Part shown: in pieces, positions 34,377 to 42,987 of the stretch
Layout of the letters: the number at the start of each line of letters is the position of its first letter
Position numbering within the stretch: position 1 is the first letter of the stretch
NCBI RefSeq assembly: GCF_006717095.1
Contig: NZ_VFQE01000001.1
Coordinates: 496,001 to 560,000, forward strand
Source: Blastococcus colisei
GTDB lineage: Bacteria; Actinomycetota; Actinomycetes; Mycobacteriales; Geodermatophilaceae
Length of the DNA: 64,000 nucleotides
Reading direction: 5' to 3'
Made by a program: the position numbers and the translations under genes
Notes under the pieces: generated by a model
The model's input: the letters and a program-made list of their open reading frames with translations, nothing else
The model's database searches: none
What the model was told of the DNA's origin: nothing

Positions 34377-35614
34377 TCAGCTGCTCTCCGGGGCCCCGCC
34401 GGGGCGGTCGAGCTGCCGGTTACCACCGTGGCCTCCGCGGCCGACCAGGATGAAGGCACCGAGGGCACCGGCGACGGCCGATCCCGCGAGGATGCCGATC
34501 TTGGCCTGGTTCACCAACAGAGCGTCGTCGTAGGCGAGTCCGGCGATGAACAGCGACACGGTGAATCCGATCCCGCCGAGAGCGGCAACCCCCCAGACCG
34601 TCCGGAACCCCGCGCCTGCCGGAAGCGTTCCCCAGCGGGCTCGCACGGCTAGGTGGGCCGCACCGGCTATGCCGAGGACCTTGCCGACAACGAGCCCGGC
34701 GACGATCGCCCACGCGAGACGGCTGCCCACCGCTTCTCCGAGCACGCCGCCGCCGAGGTCCACCCCGGCGTTGGCGAGGGCGAACAGCGGGACGATGACG
34801 TAGGCGGTGACCGGGTGCAGCCGGTGCTCGACCGCGACAAGGACCTCCCGCCCGTCGACCGGCCGGGCCGGAACCAGCAGTCCGAGGGCAACCCCCGCGA
34901 TGGTCGCGTGCACCCCCGAGTTGAAGACAGCGACCCAGGCGACACCGGCGAGCGGGACCTGGATCCACCACCGGGCCAGGCCGGCGCGCCAGGCTGCGGT
35001 GACCAATGCCAGAGTGAGCGCGGCGGCGCCGAGCCAGCCCAGGGCGATGTCGTCGGAGTAGAACACCGCGATGACCGTGATGGCGATGATGTCGTCGACG
35101 ATCGCGACGGACAGCAGGAAGAGCTTCGCGCTCGCCGGCACGCGGTCGCCCAGCAGCGCCATGATGCCGACCGCGAAGGCGATGCGGTCGCCATCGGGAT
35201 GCCCCATCCCGCCCGCGCCGGCCCGCCGCCGACCACGGCGAGGAACAGCGCAGCCGGGAGAAGCACACCGCCGAGCGCGGCCACGGCGGGCAGGGCTGCC
35301 GCGCGCCGGTCGCGCAACTCCCCAACAACGAGTTCGCGCTTGATCTCCAAGCCGACGACGAAGAAGAACAGCGCCATGAGCAGGTCGTTGACCCAGTGCT
35401 GCAGGTCCTCAGTGATCGCGAAGGGCGCGGCGCCGATGGTCAGCTCCCGGTGCCAAAAGGAGTCGTAACCCTCGCCCGCCGCGCTGTTGGCCCAGATAAG
35501 GGCGGCCGCGGTGGCCACTAGGAGGACCAGGCCGCCGGAAGCCTCAGCGTGCAGGAACCTCTGCACCGGCGAGAGAATCCGCGTGAACCGTCCGCCGTCC
35601 CCTTCGACGCCCAC
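34377..35614 (-). pseudogene. nhaA: Na+/H+ antiporter NhaA with a frameshift
   Basis: The N-terminal part (GTG 35614) carries EASGGLVLLVATAAALIWAN, the NDLLMALFFFVVGLEIKREL motif and GWGIPMAT; the second frame resumes IAFAVGIMALLGDRVPASAK and continues to the end with VHATIAGVALGLLVPARP and GFTVSLFIAGLAY. One base is missing between 35184 and 35185, inside the codon expected for the Asp of MATDIAFA, equivalent to Asp133 of E. coli NhaA. Without it neither frame is complete. It is either a recent pseudogene or a sequencing error; the rest is well preserved. Confidence 0.88.
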
Positions 35615-35689
35615 CTAGCCTTCTCCCGTCCTGCCGTTCCCGTTTACGACAAGAACCCCGCGAGGTTCCCGCGACCGGGGTCGGAATCT

Positions 35690-36062
35690 CAACCGCCCGA
35701 ACTCCGCGGGGAGGTCTCCCGCTCATCCTTGCCGAGGGACGCGGGATCCCGCCGGGATGCGCCACGTGCCCGGTCTGGTGCTCGGGGACCCCAACACGTG
35801 ACCGCAAGGGACAGCAAGGTGGGAATCTCCCGCGTGCCCGGGCCATACCCCGTGTGCACATTGGAGAACCAGGTTGACGCCGATGAAGCCCAGGATGGCG
35901 GCCAGTCCGTAGCCCAGGTGCACCCGCCTGCCGAGCGCGCCCCCGAGGACGAAGTACAGCGCCTGAAGCAAGCGTTGGTGGCGATCACCAGGAATGGGTC
36001 ACCGATGATGTCGTACACGCCCGGATTGCAGAGATCGCGGCGCGGGTCCCGCATCATCGAAC
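35690..36062. pseudogene. Fused remnants of a third terC and its regulator
   Basis: On the minus strand, in shifting frames, TerC pieces are readable: IGDPFLVIATNA, LQALYFVLGGALGRRVHLGY, GLAAILGFIGVNLVLQCAHG and EIPTLLSLAV. They belong to a terC lineage different from the two intact copies. On the plus strand, about 36015-36062 closely matches part of the split regulator (33959-34010), including the VAEIAARVRI-TER region. The two remnants abut, suggesting a deletion through a divergent terC-regulator pair. From 36063 to 36240 I see nothing recognisable. Confidence 0.75.
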
Positions 36063-36240
36063 GGCCAGATGCTCACCCCCATGGGATCCTCGTCGTCTCA
36101 AAGGGAATGGTCGAGCGGGCCGATGACCGGCTGCACTGGGTCCGCCGCGTGACCTTGCCGAAGAGCACGGCCAATGCCGAACCGCGGCTTGCCGCCCAGG
36201 TCCTGGCCACCCTGCGCAACACCGCACATCAGCCTCCACC

Positions 36241-36320
36241 GACGCACCGACGCACCGACGCACCGACGCACCGACGCACCGACGCACCGACGCACCGACG
36301 CACCGACGCACCGACGCACC
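36241..36320. repeat. Ten tandem copies of GACGCACC
   Basis: A perfect 8-bp unit repeated ten times (80 bp), preceded by a partial unit. It is not in a recognisable gene; all frames stay open, giving repetitive peptides only. Probably a slippage-prone microsatellite in decayed DNA. Confidence 0.9.
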
Positions 36321-36465
36321 GGAGCGACCAGCATCGCCACTGCCTGGCGAGCGACCACCTAGCTAGCGCCGGATCCGTCTGGCGACCTTGATCACAAAAC
36401 GAAGAGACCAACCTTTCCGAGCCCCTGCCGCGGGTTGCCGCTGAAGGCCTGTCGGCGCGGCGTGA

Positions 36466-37134
36466 CTACTTCAGCCCGCGCCGGATCCGGCCCGCGGAAA
36501 GACCGACGAGCCTGGCAACCACCATCGCGATGTAGAAGAGGCCGGCCAGCTGCTCGAGCATCACCACGCTCCTCGCGTGATCCTTCACCGGGACGATGTC
36601 CGACAGCCCCGTCCCGGACAGCGTCGAGAAGGACAAGAACAGCAGCTCCGTCCAGGACCGCGGCTCGTTCGGTGCCACTGCGGCGATGAAGCTGCCGGGG
36701 TCGAGGGCCTGCACCACGACGAAGGTGTGCGCGAACGCCCAGGCGAGCAGGGTGAAGACCGCGCTGATGGCGAACAGCTCGTCCGTGGTGACCACCTCGT
36801 CGGCGAGCATGTAGGCCAGCATGCTGGCGGCTGCGTAGAAGTACAGCACCGCCTCGAACCCGGAGCTCCAGGCATTGAGCCCAGGGCTGCTCACAAAGAC
36901 CTGCGCCACGAGCAGCACCGTCGCCGGCGCCGCCACCAGGAGCACGACCCACGACAGCATCGGGGTCGCGCGGACGGCGATCACCACCAGCCCCAGGACC
37001 AGGAAGCCGAAGATCGCCAGCAGCGCCCCGCCGGCGACGCTGTCCTCCAGGAACGGGTAGAGGAGGACTCCCAGGATCTGTGCACCCAGCAGCGTCGCGC
37101 ACGGCGTATCGCGGACGAAGCGGATCACTCGCAT
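36466..37134 (-). CDS. Potassium-channel-like two-helix membrane protein
   Basis: The 222-residue protein starts at ATG 37134. It has six or so hydrophobic segments and, near the end, a pore-like stretch LLFLSFSTLSGTGLSDIVPV followed by a last transmembrane helix. The filter position reads SGTGLSD rather than TVGYGD, as in ion-channel-domain proteins of the Ion_trans_2 type from actinobacteria. No cytoplasmic RCK or cyclic-nucleotide domain is attached. Potassium selectivity is therefore uncertain. It is cargo of the element, between pseudogenes and the second terC. Confidence 0.8.
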   Translation of the reverse strand: MRVIRFVRDTPCATLLGAQILGVLLYPFLEDSVAGGALLAIFGFLVLGLVVIAVRATPMLSWVVLLVAAPATVLLVAQVFVSSPGLNAWSSGFEAVLYFYAAASMLAYMLADEVVTTDELFAISAVFTLLAWAFAHTFVVVQALDPGSFIAAVAPNEPRSWTELLFLSFSTLSGTGLSDIVPVKDHARSVVMLEQLAGLFYIAMVVARLVGLSAGRIRRGLK

Positions 37135-37249
37135 TGACGGAGGCTAGCCAGCGAGGTCTTCGCCTCCACGGAGAACGGGCCTCACCGGTGGTGGCGGCTG
37201 CTGTGCCCCGCCGCCACGAGAGGTCGGACGCCCGGCGATCCGGCCCGGG

Positions 37250-38314
37250 TCACCGCCGTTCGCCGGAGTCCGGACCTCGGTCGGTGTCCGCCGTCGCCTG
37301 CCGCTGCGACGCACGACCCCAGACCGGCTGGAGCGCGGCGATCTCCTCGTCGGTCGCGACGCGGAACGGGGGCGTGACCGGTGCCTGGAACGCCTTCCGC
37401 CCCTGTCCGCGGGTGGCCCGGAGACTCAGGTAGATCGAGATCCCGATGATCGTGGTGATCACGGCGAGGCTGATGGTGGTCGGGATGTAGAAGAGGTCGA
37501 CCTTGAGCATCATCTTGATGCCGACCCAGATCAGCACCAGGGCCAGGCCGATCTTCAGGTAGATGAAGCGGTGGATGAGGTCGGCGAGCAGGAAGTACAT
37601 CGCCCGCAGTCCCAGGATGGCGAACGCGTTGGCGGTGAAGACGAGGAACGGCTCGTCGGTGACCGCGAAGATCGCCGGGATCGAGTCGACGGCGAAGATG
37701 ACGTCGGTGATCTCGACCAGGACCAGCACCGCCAGCAGCGGGGTGGCCATCAGGAGGCCGTTGCGGCGGATGAGGAAGCGCTGCCCGTGGTAGGCGTCGG
37801 TGGTCGGGACGTAGCGGCGGAACAGCCGCAGCGCCTTCGACTTCTCCGGGTCGAGGTGCTCGTTGCGCTGGCGGATCATCTTGTACCCGGTCCACAGTAG
37901 GAACGCGGCGAAGATGTAGAGGATCCAGCTGAAGCTGGCGATGAGCACCGACCCGCCGGCGATGAAGATGCCGCGGAAGATCAGCGCGCCGAGGACCCCG
38001 AAGAACAGCACTCGGTGCTGGTACTCCCGGGGAACGGCGAAGTAGGTGAAGATGATCGCCCAGACGAAGACGTTGTCGACCGCCAGCGATTTCTCGATCA
38101 CATAGCCGGCGAAGTACTGCTGGCCGAACTCGGCGCCGTAGGCGGACCAGATATAGGCCCCGAACGCGAGCCCGATGGCCACCCAGATCGCCGACCAGAC
38201 CGCGGCCTCGCGCACGCCGATGACGTGGGCTTTGCGATGCGCGAACAGGTCCACGGCGAGCATGGCGACGATGCCGCCGAGCACGGCCAACCACAACCAC
38301 AACGGGACATCCAT
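37250..38314 (-). CDS. terC: TerC-family integral membrane protein, copy 2
   Basis: The 354-residue protein is identical to copy 1 except for about the last 14 residues, which here end RQATADTDRGPDSGERR. The shared segment is 1,044 bp with one silent difference, so this is a very recent duplication or a gene-conversion event. It lacks the downstream universal stress gene and the upstream inverted repeat and regulator. Its upstream sequence is unrelated to copy 1, so if expressed it uses another promoter. Confidence 0.93.
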   Translation of the reverse strand: MDVPLWLWLAVLGGIVAMLAVDLFAHRKAHVIGVREAAVWSAIWVAIGLAFGAYIWSAYGAEFGQQYFAGYVIEKSLAVDNVFVWAIIFTYFAVPREYQHRVLFFGVLGALIFRGIFIAGGSVLIASFSWILYIFAAFLLWTGYKMIRQRNEHLDPEKSKALRLFRRYVPTTDAYHGQRFLIRRNGLLMATPLLAVLVLVEITDVIFAVDSIPAIFAVTDEPFLVFTANAFAILGLRAMYFLLADLIHRFIYLKIGLALVLIWVGIKMMLKVDLFYIPTTISLAVITTIIGISIYLSLRATRGQGRKAFQAPVTPPFRVATDEEIAALQPVWGRASQRQATADTDRGPDSGERR

Positions 38315-38338
38315 GCGGAGACTCCTGCCTCGGTCGGT
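37295..38338. repeat. Segmental duplication, copy 2
   Basis: Direct repeat of 30551-31594, same orientation, one difference at 38198. The pair encloses the IS481/IS5 insertion, the nhaA pseudogene, the terC remnant and the channel gene, so homologous recombination between the copies would delete 6,744 bp. Confidence 0.93.
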
Positions 38339-38828
38339 GCCTTACTACCCCGCCGTTGACGGGAGGTTCGTCGACGTTCGGTGCAGGCTGACCGGTCCGG
38401 ACTGCCCCGGGTGCGTCGCGATCGTATGTACCGGAGGCCAAGGCCTCTGAAACGGCCGGGGGTTGGATGACGCCTGGCCGCCATGTCACCGCCAGCGGGC
38501 GACTCCCACGCTGTAGGGCTCGGCGGCACGGCCGTCGAACTCGTCGCGACGCACAGGCGCCCGCGGCCCTCGGCGTGTCCCTACCTCCACCGCAAGCGCG
38601 AGAGCTGGAACATTGACATTCGGCTCGCAGTCGACGATCGCCATGAACGATCAACAAGATGGCACCTGCACGATTCCTTGCCCCCGAGTGAGCTGCTCCA
38701 ATAAGTGCTCAGATCTTCACGAGAGAACGGCACGAATGCTACCTTCGGAGGTAGCTCGGGCCCCGCTTCGCGGGGCCCATCGGCGTTTCTAGGGGTGACT
38801 CGTTGGTCATTGTCGGGTGGCGTTGAAG
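38315..38828. other. Gap between terC copy 2 and the relaxase gene
   Basis: No gene is supported in these 500 bases. A hairpin GGGCCCCGC-TTC-GCGGGGCCC (38758-38778) and a small ACCT-TCGG-AGGT stem (38742-38753) lie shortly before the relaxase start. The first could be a terminator or a translation-control structure; a relaxase-proximal oriT is another possibility. The GGGTGG just after is the likely ribosome binding site. Confidence 0.45.
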
Positions 38829-41800
38829 ATGCACGGCGGAATGAAGATTTACGCCGGCGCGCCGGTGGCTGCCCGGCACTACGTGGAGGCCGACCGCGGC
38901 CGGGTCGACGACTACTACCTCACCGAGGGCACCGGCGTCGCCCGTCGCTTCACCACAACGGATGGTCGCGTGGCCGAGCTGGGGCCGCTGACCGGCGACG
39001 CCTACGAGACCTGGGTGGCTGGCCGCGACCCGAAGACGGGTGAGCCGAGGGGGCAGCTGCGCACCGATGAGCACGCCGTTCGGTTCGCCGAGGTGGTGGT
39101 CAACGGCCCGAAGACGTGGTCGCTGGCCGCCGCGCTGGACCCGGACATCGCGACGGCGTACGAGGCGGCGCAGGACCGCGCCGCCGAGCAGATCATCGCC
39201 TGGCTCTCCGAGCACGCCACCACCCGGGTCGGCCCGCGCGGCGGGCAGGTGCAGATACCGCTGGAGGTGCTGGAGGCCGCGACGGTTCGGCACTACACCT
39301 CCCGGGCGAACGACCCGCACTGGCACCTGCACCTGCAGTTCCTGTCCCGGGTATTCGCCGCGGGGAAATGGCGCGGCTTGCACACCGTCGGCGTCCGCGA
39401 CTTCTTGGGCGCGATCAACGGGATCGGGCACGCCGCGATGGCGTGTGACCCGGAATTGAACGCCGCCTTCGCCGCGCACGGCTACCGGAAGGGCGCTACG
39501 GGAGAAATACTGGAGCTCGCCGAGTACACGGGTCCGTTCAGCGCCCGGCACGCCCAGATCGCCCGGAATGTGGACCGCTACGAACGGGAATGGACCGCAG
39601 CGCACCCCGGCGAATCCCCCGGGCCGGTGCTGCGCCGAGCCTGGGACGTCCGGGCGTGGGCCGACGGCCGCCCGGACAAGATCACTGCCCAGCCCGGGGT
39701 CGGGCTGGAGGAACGCTGGCGGGCCGAGCTGTCCGCCCTCGGCTACCGCGACCCGGGAAAGCCGGTCGACCTGGCCCCCACCCCGATCGGGGCCCTCGAT
39801 CGAGACGAACTGGTGCAGCGCGCGCTGGCCCGGCTCGCGGCCGGGCGGTCGGCGTGGAACGCCGCCGACATCCGGGGCGAGGCCGAGCGGCTGATCGCCG
39901 CCGCAGGCGTCGTCGCCGACGCCGGGGTGCGCATCGAGCTGGCCGAAGACCTCACCGCCCGCGCGATGGACCGGTGCGTGCCGTTGCTGGACCGCGACGG
40001 GGTGCCCGAGCACATCCGCGCCTGGACCTCCCAGCCGGTCCTCGACGTCGAAGCCGACCTGACCACCCGGCTCGCCGCCCGCGCTGCGCGCGGCGTGCCG
40101 GACACCGTCCCGGCACTGCCGGTCGAGCGCGTGGCCGCCGCCGGCCGGCTGGATGCCGGCCAAGCCGCGGCGGTCGCCGCGCTCGCCGGCGACCGGCCCC
40201 TGGTGGTGGTCGAGGGCGCCGCCGGGGCGGGCAAGACCACCACCCTGTCCGCCACCCGCGACCTGCTCGAGGCACAACATCGCCGGCTCGTGGTGGTCAC
40301 CCCCACCCGCAAGGCAGCCAAGGTGGCCGCCTGCGAGGTGGGGACGGCCGCCGGGTCGGCGGCATCCCTGGCCTTCCAGCACGGCTGGCGCTGGAACGAC
40401 GAAGGGCGTTGGACCCGGCTCACCGCCGGCCAGGTCGACCCGGCGACCGGCCGTGTGTACGCCGGGCCGAACGAGGCCGCGCAGCTACGGCCCGGGGACC
40501 TGCTGCTGGTCGATGAGGCCGGGATGCTCGATCAGGACACCGCCCGCGCCCTGCTCACCGTCGCCGACGAGTGCCGGGTCCGGGTGGCGCTGCTCGGCGA
40601 CCGGCACCAGCTGTCCGCGGTCGGCCGCGGCGGCGTCCTAGACCTCGCCATCGGCCAGGCCGACCCCGGGGCGCACCTGACACTCGACTCCGTGCACCGC
40701 TTCACCCGAACCGACGAGGAAGGCCGCACAACACGCGACACCGGCTACGCCGAGCTGACCCTGGCCATGCGCACCGGCGAGGACCTCGGCGCCGTCTTCG
40801 ACGCCCTCCTCGCCCGCGGCCAGATCCGGCTGTTCCCCGACGCCGCCGCGCTGCGCGACGCGCTGGCCGCCACCGCCGCCGAGTCTTATGCCGCAGGCCG
40901 ACCGGTGGCCGTGGTGGTGGACACCCGCGACCAGGCCGCCGAACTCAACACCGCCATCCGGGAACGGCTGGCCGTCGCCGGCCGGGTCGATGACCGAACG
41001 GTGGCCGTCACCGGCGCCGGGGAGCGGATCGGCGCCGGGGACCGGATCGCCACCCGGCGCAACGACCGTCACCTCGACGTCGCCAACCGCGACACCTGGG
41101 TGGTCACCGCGGTCGGCCGCCGCGGCGGGCTGCTCGTCACCCCTGCTGTCACCCCCACCGGCACCGTCCCCGGGAACGGGTCCGGCGGTGTCACCCCGGC
41201 CGGCCTAGGGACCCGCGTACTGCCCGCGGACTACGTCACCGAGCACGTCGAGCTCGCCTACGCCTCCACCGCGTACGGCGTGCAGGGCGACACCGTCACC
41301 GCCGCGCACGTGGTGGTCGGCGAGCAGACCGGCGCCTCCTCCTGCTATGTCGGGATGACCCGCGGCCGAACGGCGAACACCGCCCACCTCGTCGCCACCG
41401 ACGCCGACCAGGCGCGGGGACAATGGATCGCCGTGTTCGCCCGCGACCGCGCAGACCTCGGCCCCGCGCACGCCGCCCAGCTCGCCGCCGCCGAGGCCGC
41501 CCGGTACGCCACTCCCCGCCCGCTGGAGCAGACGCTCGCCGACCTGCACTCTGCGTGGACGGCCGAGCAACGCTGCCTCGACCGGCTCGCCCACGACCTG
41601 CCGCGCCGGGACGCGCTGCGCGAGATCGTCGCGCTCGAGTCCGCCCACGCCGACCGGGCCGCCGCGCTCACAGATGCGTATCGGCAGACAGGGATCGACG
41701 CCCGCCACGCGACGGCGCGGGCCGACGCCAGCGGCGCGGTCGTCACCGCCGAGACCGACCGGATCCGCGACACGCTGCTCGGCAGCTGGGACACTGGGCG

Positions 41801-42479
41801 TGACGCCGCCCGTGACGCCGCGCAGGTCGTGCTCGATGGTCCCGGCCGGCTCCGGCTGCGGCGGGCGGCGGTGAACCGGGCCGGCGAGCAGCTGGTCGAC
41901 TGGGCGGACGCCTGGCGGCCCTACCTGCCGGCCATGCCCACCGACCCGCAGCAGCTCGCGCGCCTGGCTGACCGGTCCGACGACCGACCGCGGCTGTGGA
42001 CTGCCTTCGACTCCTACGCCCGCCACCACGCCGAACACGCCCATCCGGAGCACGCTCAGTTGCGCGAGACCGCAGCCACCGCCCAGGAGACCCACCGGCA
42101 CGCCGGGGCCGCGCTGGCCGACGCCCGCCGTCAGCACGAGGACCGGCTCGCCCGCTTCGGACCTCTCGCCCGAACCCTCGACCCGGCGGAGCGACTGTCC
42201 GACACCGACCGGGCCATCACCGCCGCCCGAGCAGAACTGGCCGCCGTCGGCGCCCGCGTTGCGCGTCTGACGGCCGAGCCGGCTCTTCTCGCCCAGCCGG
42301 TCGACCGCCTCGCCCAGGAGCGGGTCACCTGGCGTGCACACCAGGACGCCGACCCGAACCCACACGGATCGGCCGCCCCGCTGCTGACCGCCTCCGAACC
42401 GGGTGTCCGCCGCCCGCGGCCCGAGGATCTTCAATACATCTCGCCGCACCGCGCCCCGGGGCGGGGCATATCGCGCTGA
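38829..42479 (+). CDS. MobF-type conjugative relaxase-helicase
   Basis: The protein has about 1,216 residues. The N-terminal domain is a TrwC/TraI relaxase: a candidate catalytic tyrosine region (AARHYVEADRGRVDDYYL) and the three-histidine motif HWHLHL at about 164-168. The C-terminal part is a superfamily 1 helicase with Walker A EGAAGAGKTTT near residue 460, LLLVDEAGML, GDRHQLSAVG and a late AYGVQGDTV. The last 350 residues are charged and probably coiled. Candidate starts are GTG 38817, ATG 38829 and ATG 38841. It should nick oriT and unwind the element for transfer, using another element's secretion channel. Confidence 0.92.
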   Translation: MHGGMKIYAGAPVAARHYVEADRGRVDDYYLTEGTGVARRFTTTDGRVAELGPLTGDAYETWVAGRDPKTGEPRGQLRTDEHAVRFAEVVVNGPKTWSLAAALDPDIATAYEAAQDRAAEQIIAWLSEHATTRVGPRGGQVQIPLEVLEAATVRHYTSRANDPHWHLHLQFLSRVFAAGKWRGLHTVGVRDFLGAINGIGHAAMACDPELNAAFAAHGYRKGATGEILELAEYTGPFSARHAQIARNVDRYEREWTAAHPGESPGPVLRRAWDVRAWADGRPDKITAQPGVGLEERWRAELSALGYRDPGKPVDLAPTPIGALDRDELVQRALARLAAGRSAWNAADIRGEAERLIAAAGVVADAGVRIELAEDLTARAMDRCVPLLDRDGVPEHIRAWTSQPVLDVEADLTTRLAARAARGVPDTVPALPVERVAAAGRLDAGQAAAVAALAGDRPLVVVEGAAGAGKTTTLSATRDLLEAQHRRLVVVTPTRKAAKVAACEVGTAAGSAASLAFQHGWRWNDEGRWTRLTAGQVDPATGRVYAGPNEAAQLRPGDLLLVDEAGMLDQDTARALLTVADECRVRVALLGDRHQLSAVGRGGVLDLAIGQADPGAHLTLDSVHRFTRTDEEGRTTRDTGYAELTLAMRTGEDLGAVFDALLARGQIRLFPDAAALRDALAATAAESYAAGRPVAVVVDTRDQAAELNTAIRERLAVAGRVDDRTVAVTGAGERIGAGDRIATRRNDRHLDVANRDTWVVTAVGRRGGLLVTPAVTPTGTVPGNGSGGVTPAGLGTRVLPADYVTEHVELAYASTAYGVQGDTVTAAHVVVGEQTGASSCYVGMTRGRTANTAHLVATDADQARGQWIAVFARDRADLGPAHAAQLAAAEAARYATPRPLEQTLADLHSAWTAEQRCLDRLAHDLPRRDALREIVALESAHADRAAALTDAYRQTGIDARHATARADASGAVVTAETDRIRDTLLGSWDTGRDAARDAAQVVLDGPGRLRLRRAAVNRAGEQLVDWADAWRPYLPAMPTDPQQLARLADRSDDRPRLWTAFDSYARHHAEHAHPEHAQLRETAATAQETHRHAGAALADARRQHEDRLARFGPLARTLDPAERLSDTDRAITAARAELAAVGARVARLTAEPALLAQPVDRLAQERVTWRAHQDADPNPHGSAAPLLTASEPGVRRPRPEDLQYISPHRAPGRGISR

Positions 42480-42782
42480 ACGGGCGGCCCTCCCCGAGCC
42501 TCCGACGACGGGGCTGAGACTCGGCCGCCAGCGTCGACGCTCCGTCGCCCAGGCGGGGGTGGGTGCCGCGAGCCTACGGCGCTCACCACCACGCGGATGG
42601 TTCACCGGCGGCGTGCGGATCAGTGGGGGCACTTCGCCCGACAGCCGCCCACACCGCGCCCACAAGACGCCCACAGAAGGGCCGTCCGCGACCAACGTCG
42701 ACCGAACGCAGCAAACGGTATTTCTGCTGGTCAAGACACAGTTCCGCGGAGAATGCGCTGATCAGAAGAGCGTCTCTTGGGA

Positions 42783-42828
42783 ACTTTTAATCCGCGGGTT
42801 GTGGGTTCGATCCCCACGGGGCCCACCG
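42783..42828. repeat. Right attachment site (attR)
   Basis: Exact 46-bp copy of 22219-22264, the 3' half of tRNA-Lys. It is not a functional tRNA, since the 5' half is absent. It is the original chromosomal 3' end displaced by integration; the region 42480-42782 to its left holds no recognisable gene. Confidence 0.93.
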
Positions 42829-42924
42829 TCGCTGGTGCGAGCTCGGCTGATCCTCGACACCCGTCGCGGCCGTTGTCCGCCTGCCGCAGACGACTCCCCG
42901 CCACCTCATGTGTAGCAGCTTTCA

Positions 42925-42960
42925 GCGGCCCTCATGAGCCGCAAAAATTCGTTCTAGGGT
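42925..42960. promoter_or_regulatory. Candidate helR promoter with inverted repeat
   Basis: GCGGC (42925-42929) and GCCGC (42938-42942) form an inverted repeat, followed by a -10-like TAGGGT at 42955-42960, about 28 bases before the GTG. The repeat differs from the rifamycin-associated element as I recall it, so I do not call it one. The attR site ends 97 bases upstream, so the promoter lies on chromosomal DNA just outside the element. Confidence 0.4.
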
Positions 42961-42987
42961 CGCGCATCTCAGATCGGAGCTGATGCC

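Larger units (their letters stand above)
22219..42828. mobile_element. Integrative mobilizable element in tRNA-Lys
   Basis: The 20.6-kb segment is bounded by perfect 46-bp repeats of the tRNA-Lys 3' half, with the integrase at the left end reading into the tRNA. Inside are an excisionase-like gene, a RES/Xre toxin-antitoxin pair, ArdC, a MobF relaxase-helicase and ion-homeostasis cargo. No coupling protein, VirB-type or FtsK/TraB-type gene is seen, so transfer would need a helper. The regions between the backbone genes are scarred by insertion sequences, a segmental duplication and pseudogenes. Confidence 0.9.

Noticed and set aside
36241-36320. CRISPR array
   Set aside because: The 8-bp units are contiguous with no spacers; it is a microsatellite.
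38739-40382. 547-codon minus-strand frame opposite the relaxase
   Set aside because: It mirrors the relaxase-helicase gene, which has full motifs; the shadow has none.
22264-42783. Self-transmissible AICE/ICE
   Set aside because: No FtsK/TraB-type, VirB/VirD4-type or replication initiator gene is recognisable; only relaxase, ArdC and integration genes are seen.
42783-42828. A second tRNA-Lys gene
   Set aside because: Only the 3' half is present and no 5' acceptor or D arm precedes it; it is attR.
42925-42942. Rifamycin-associated element (RAE) before helR
   Set aside because: The inverted repeat is in a suitable place but its sequence and spacing do not match the RAE as I recall it.
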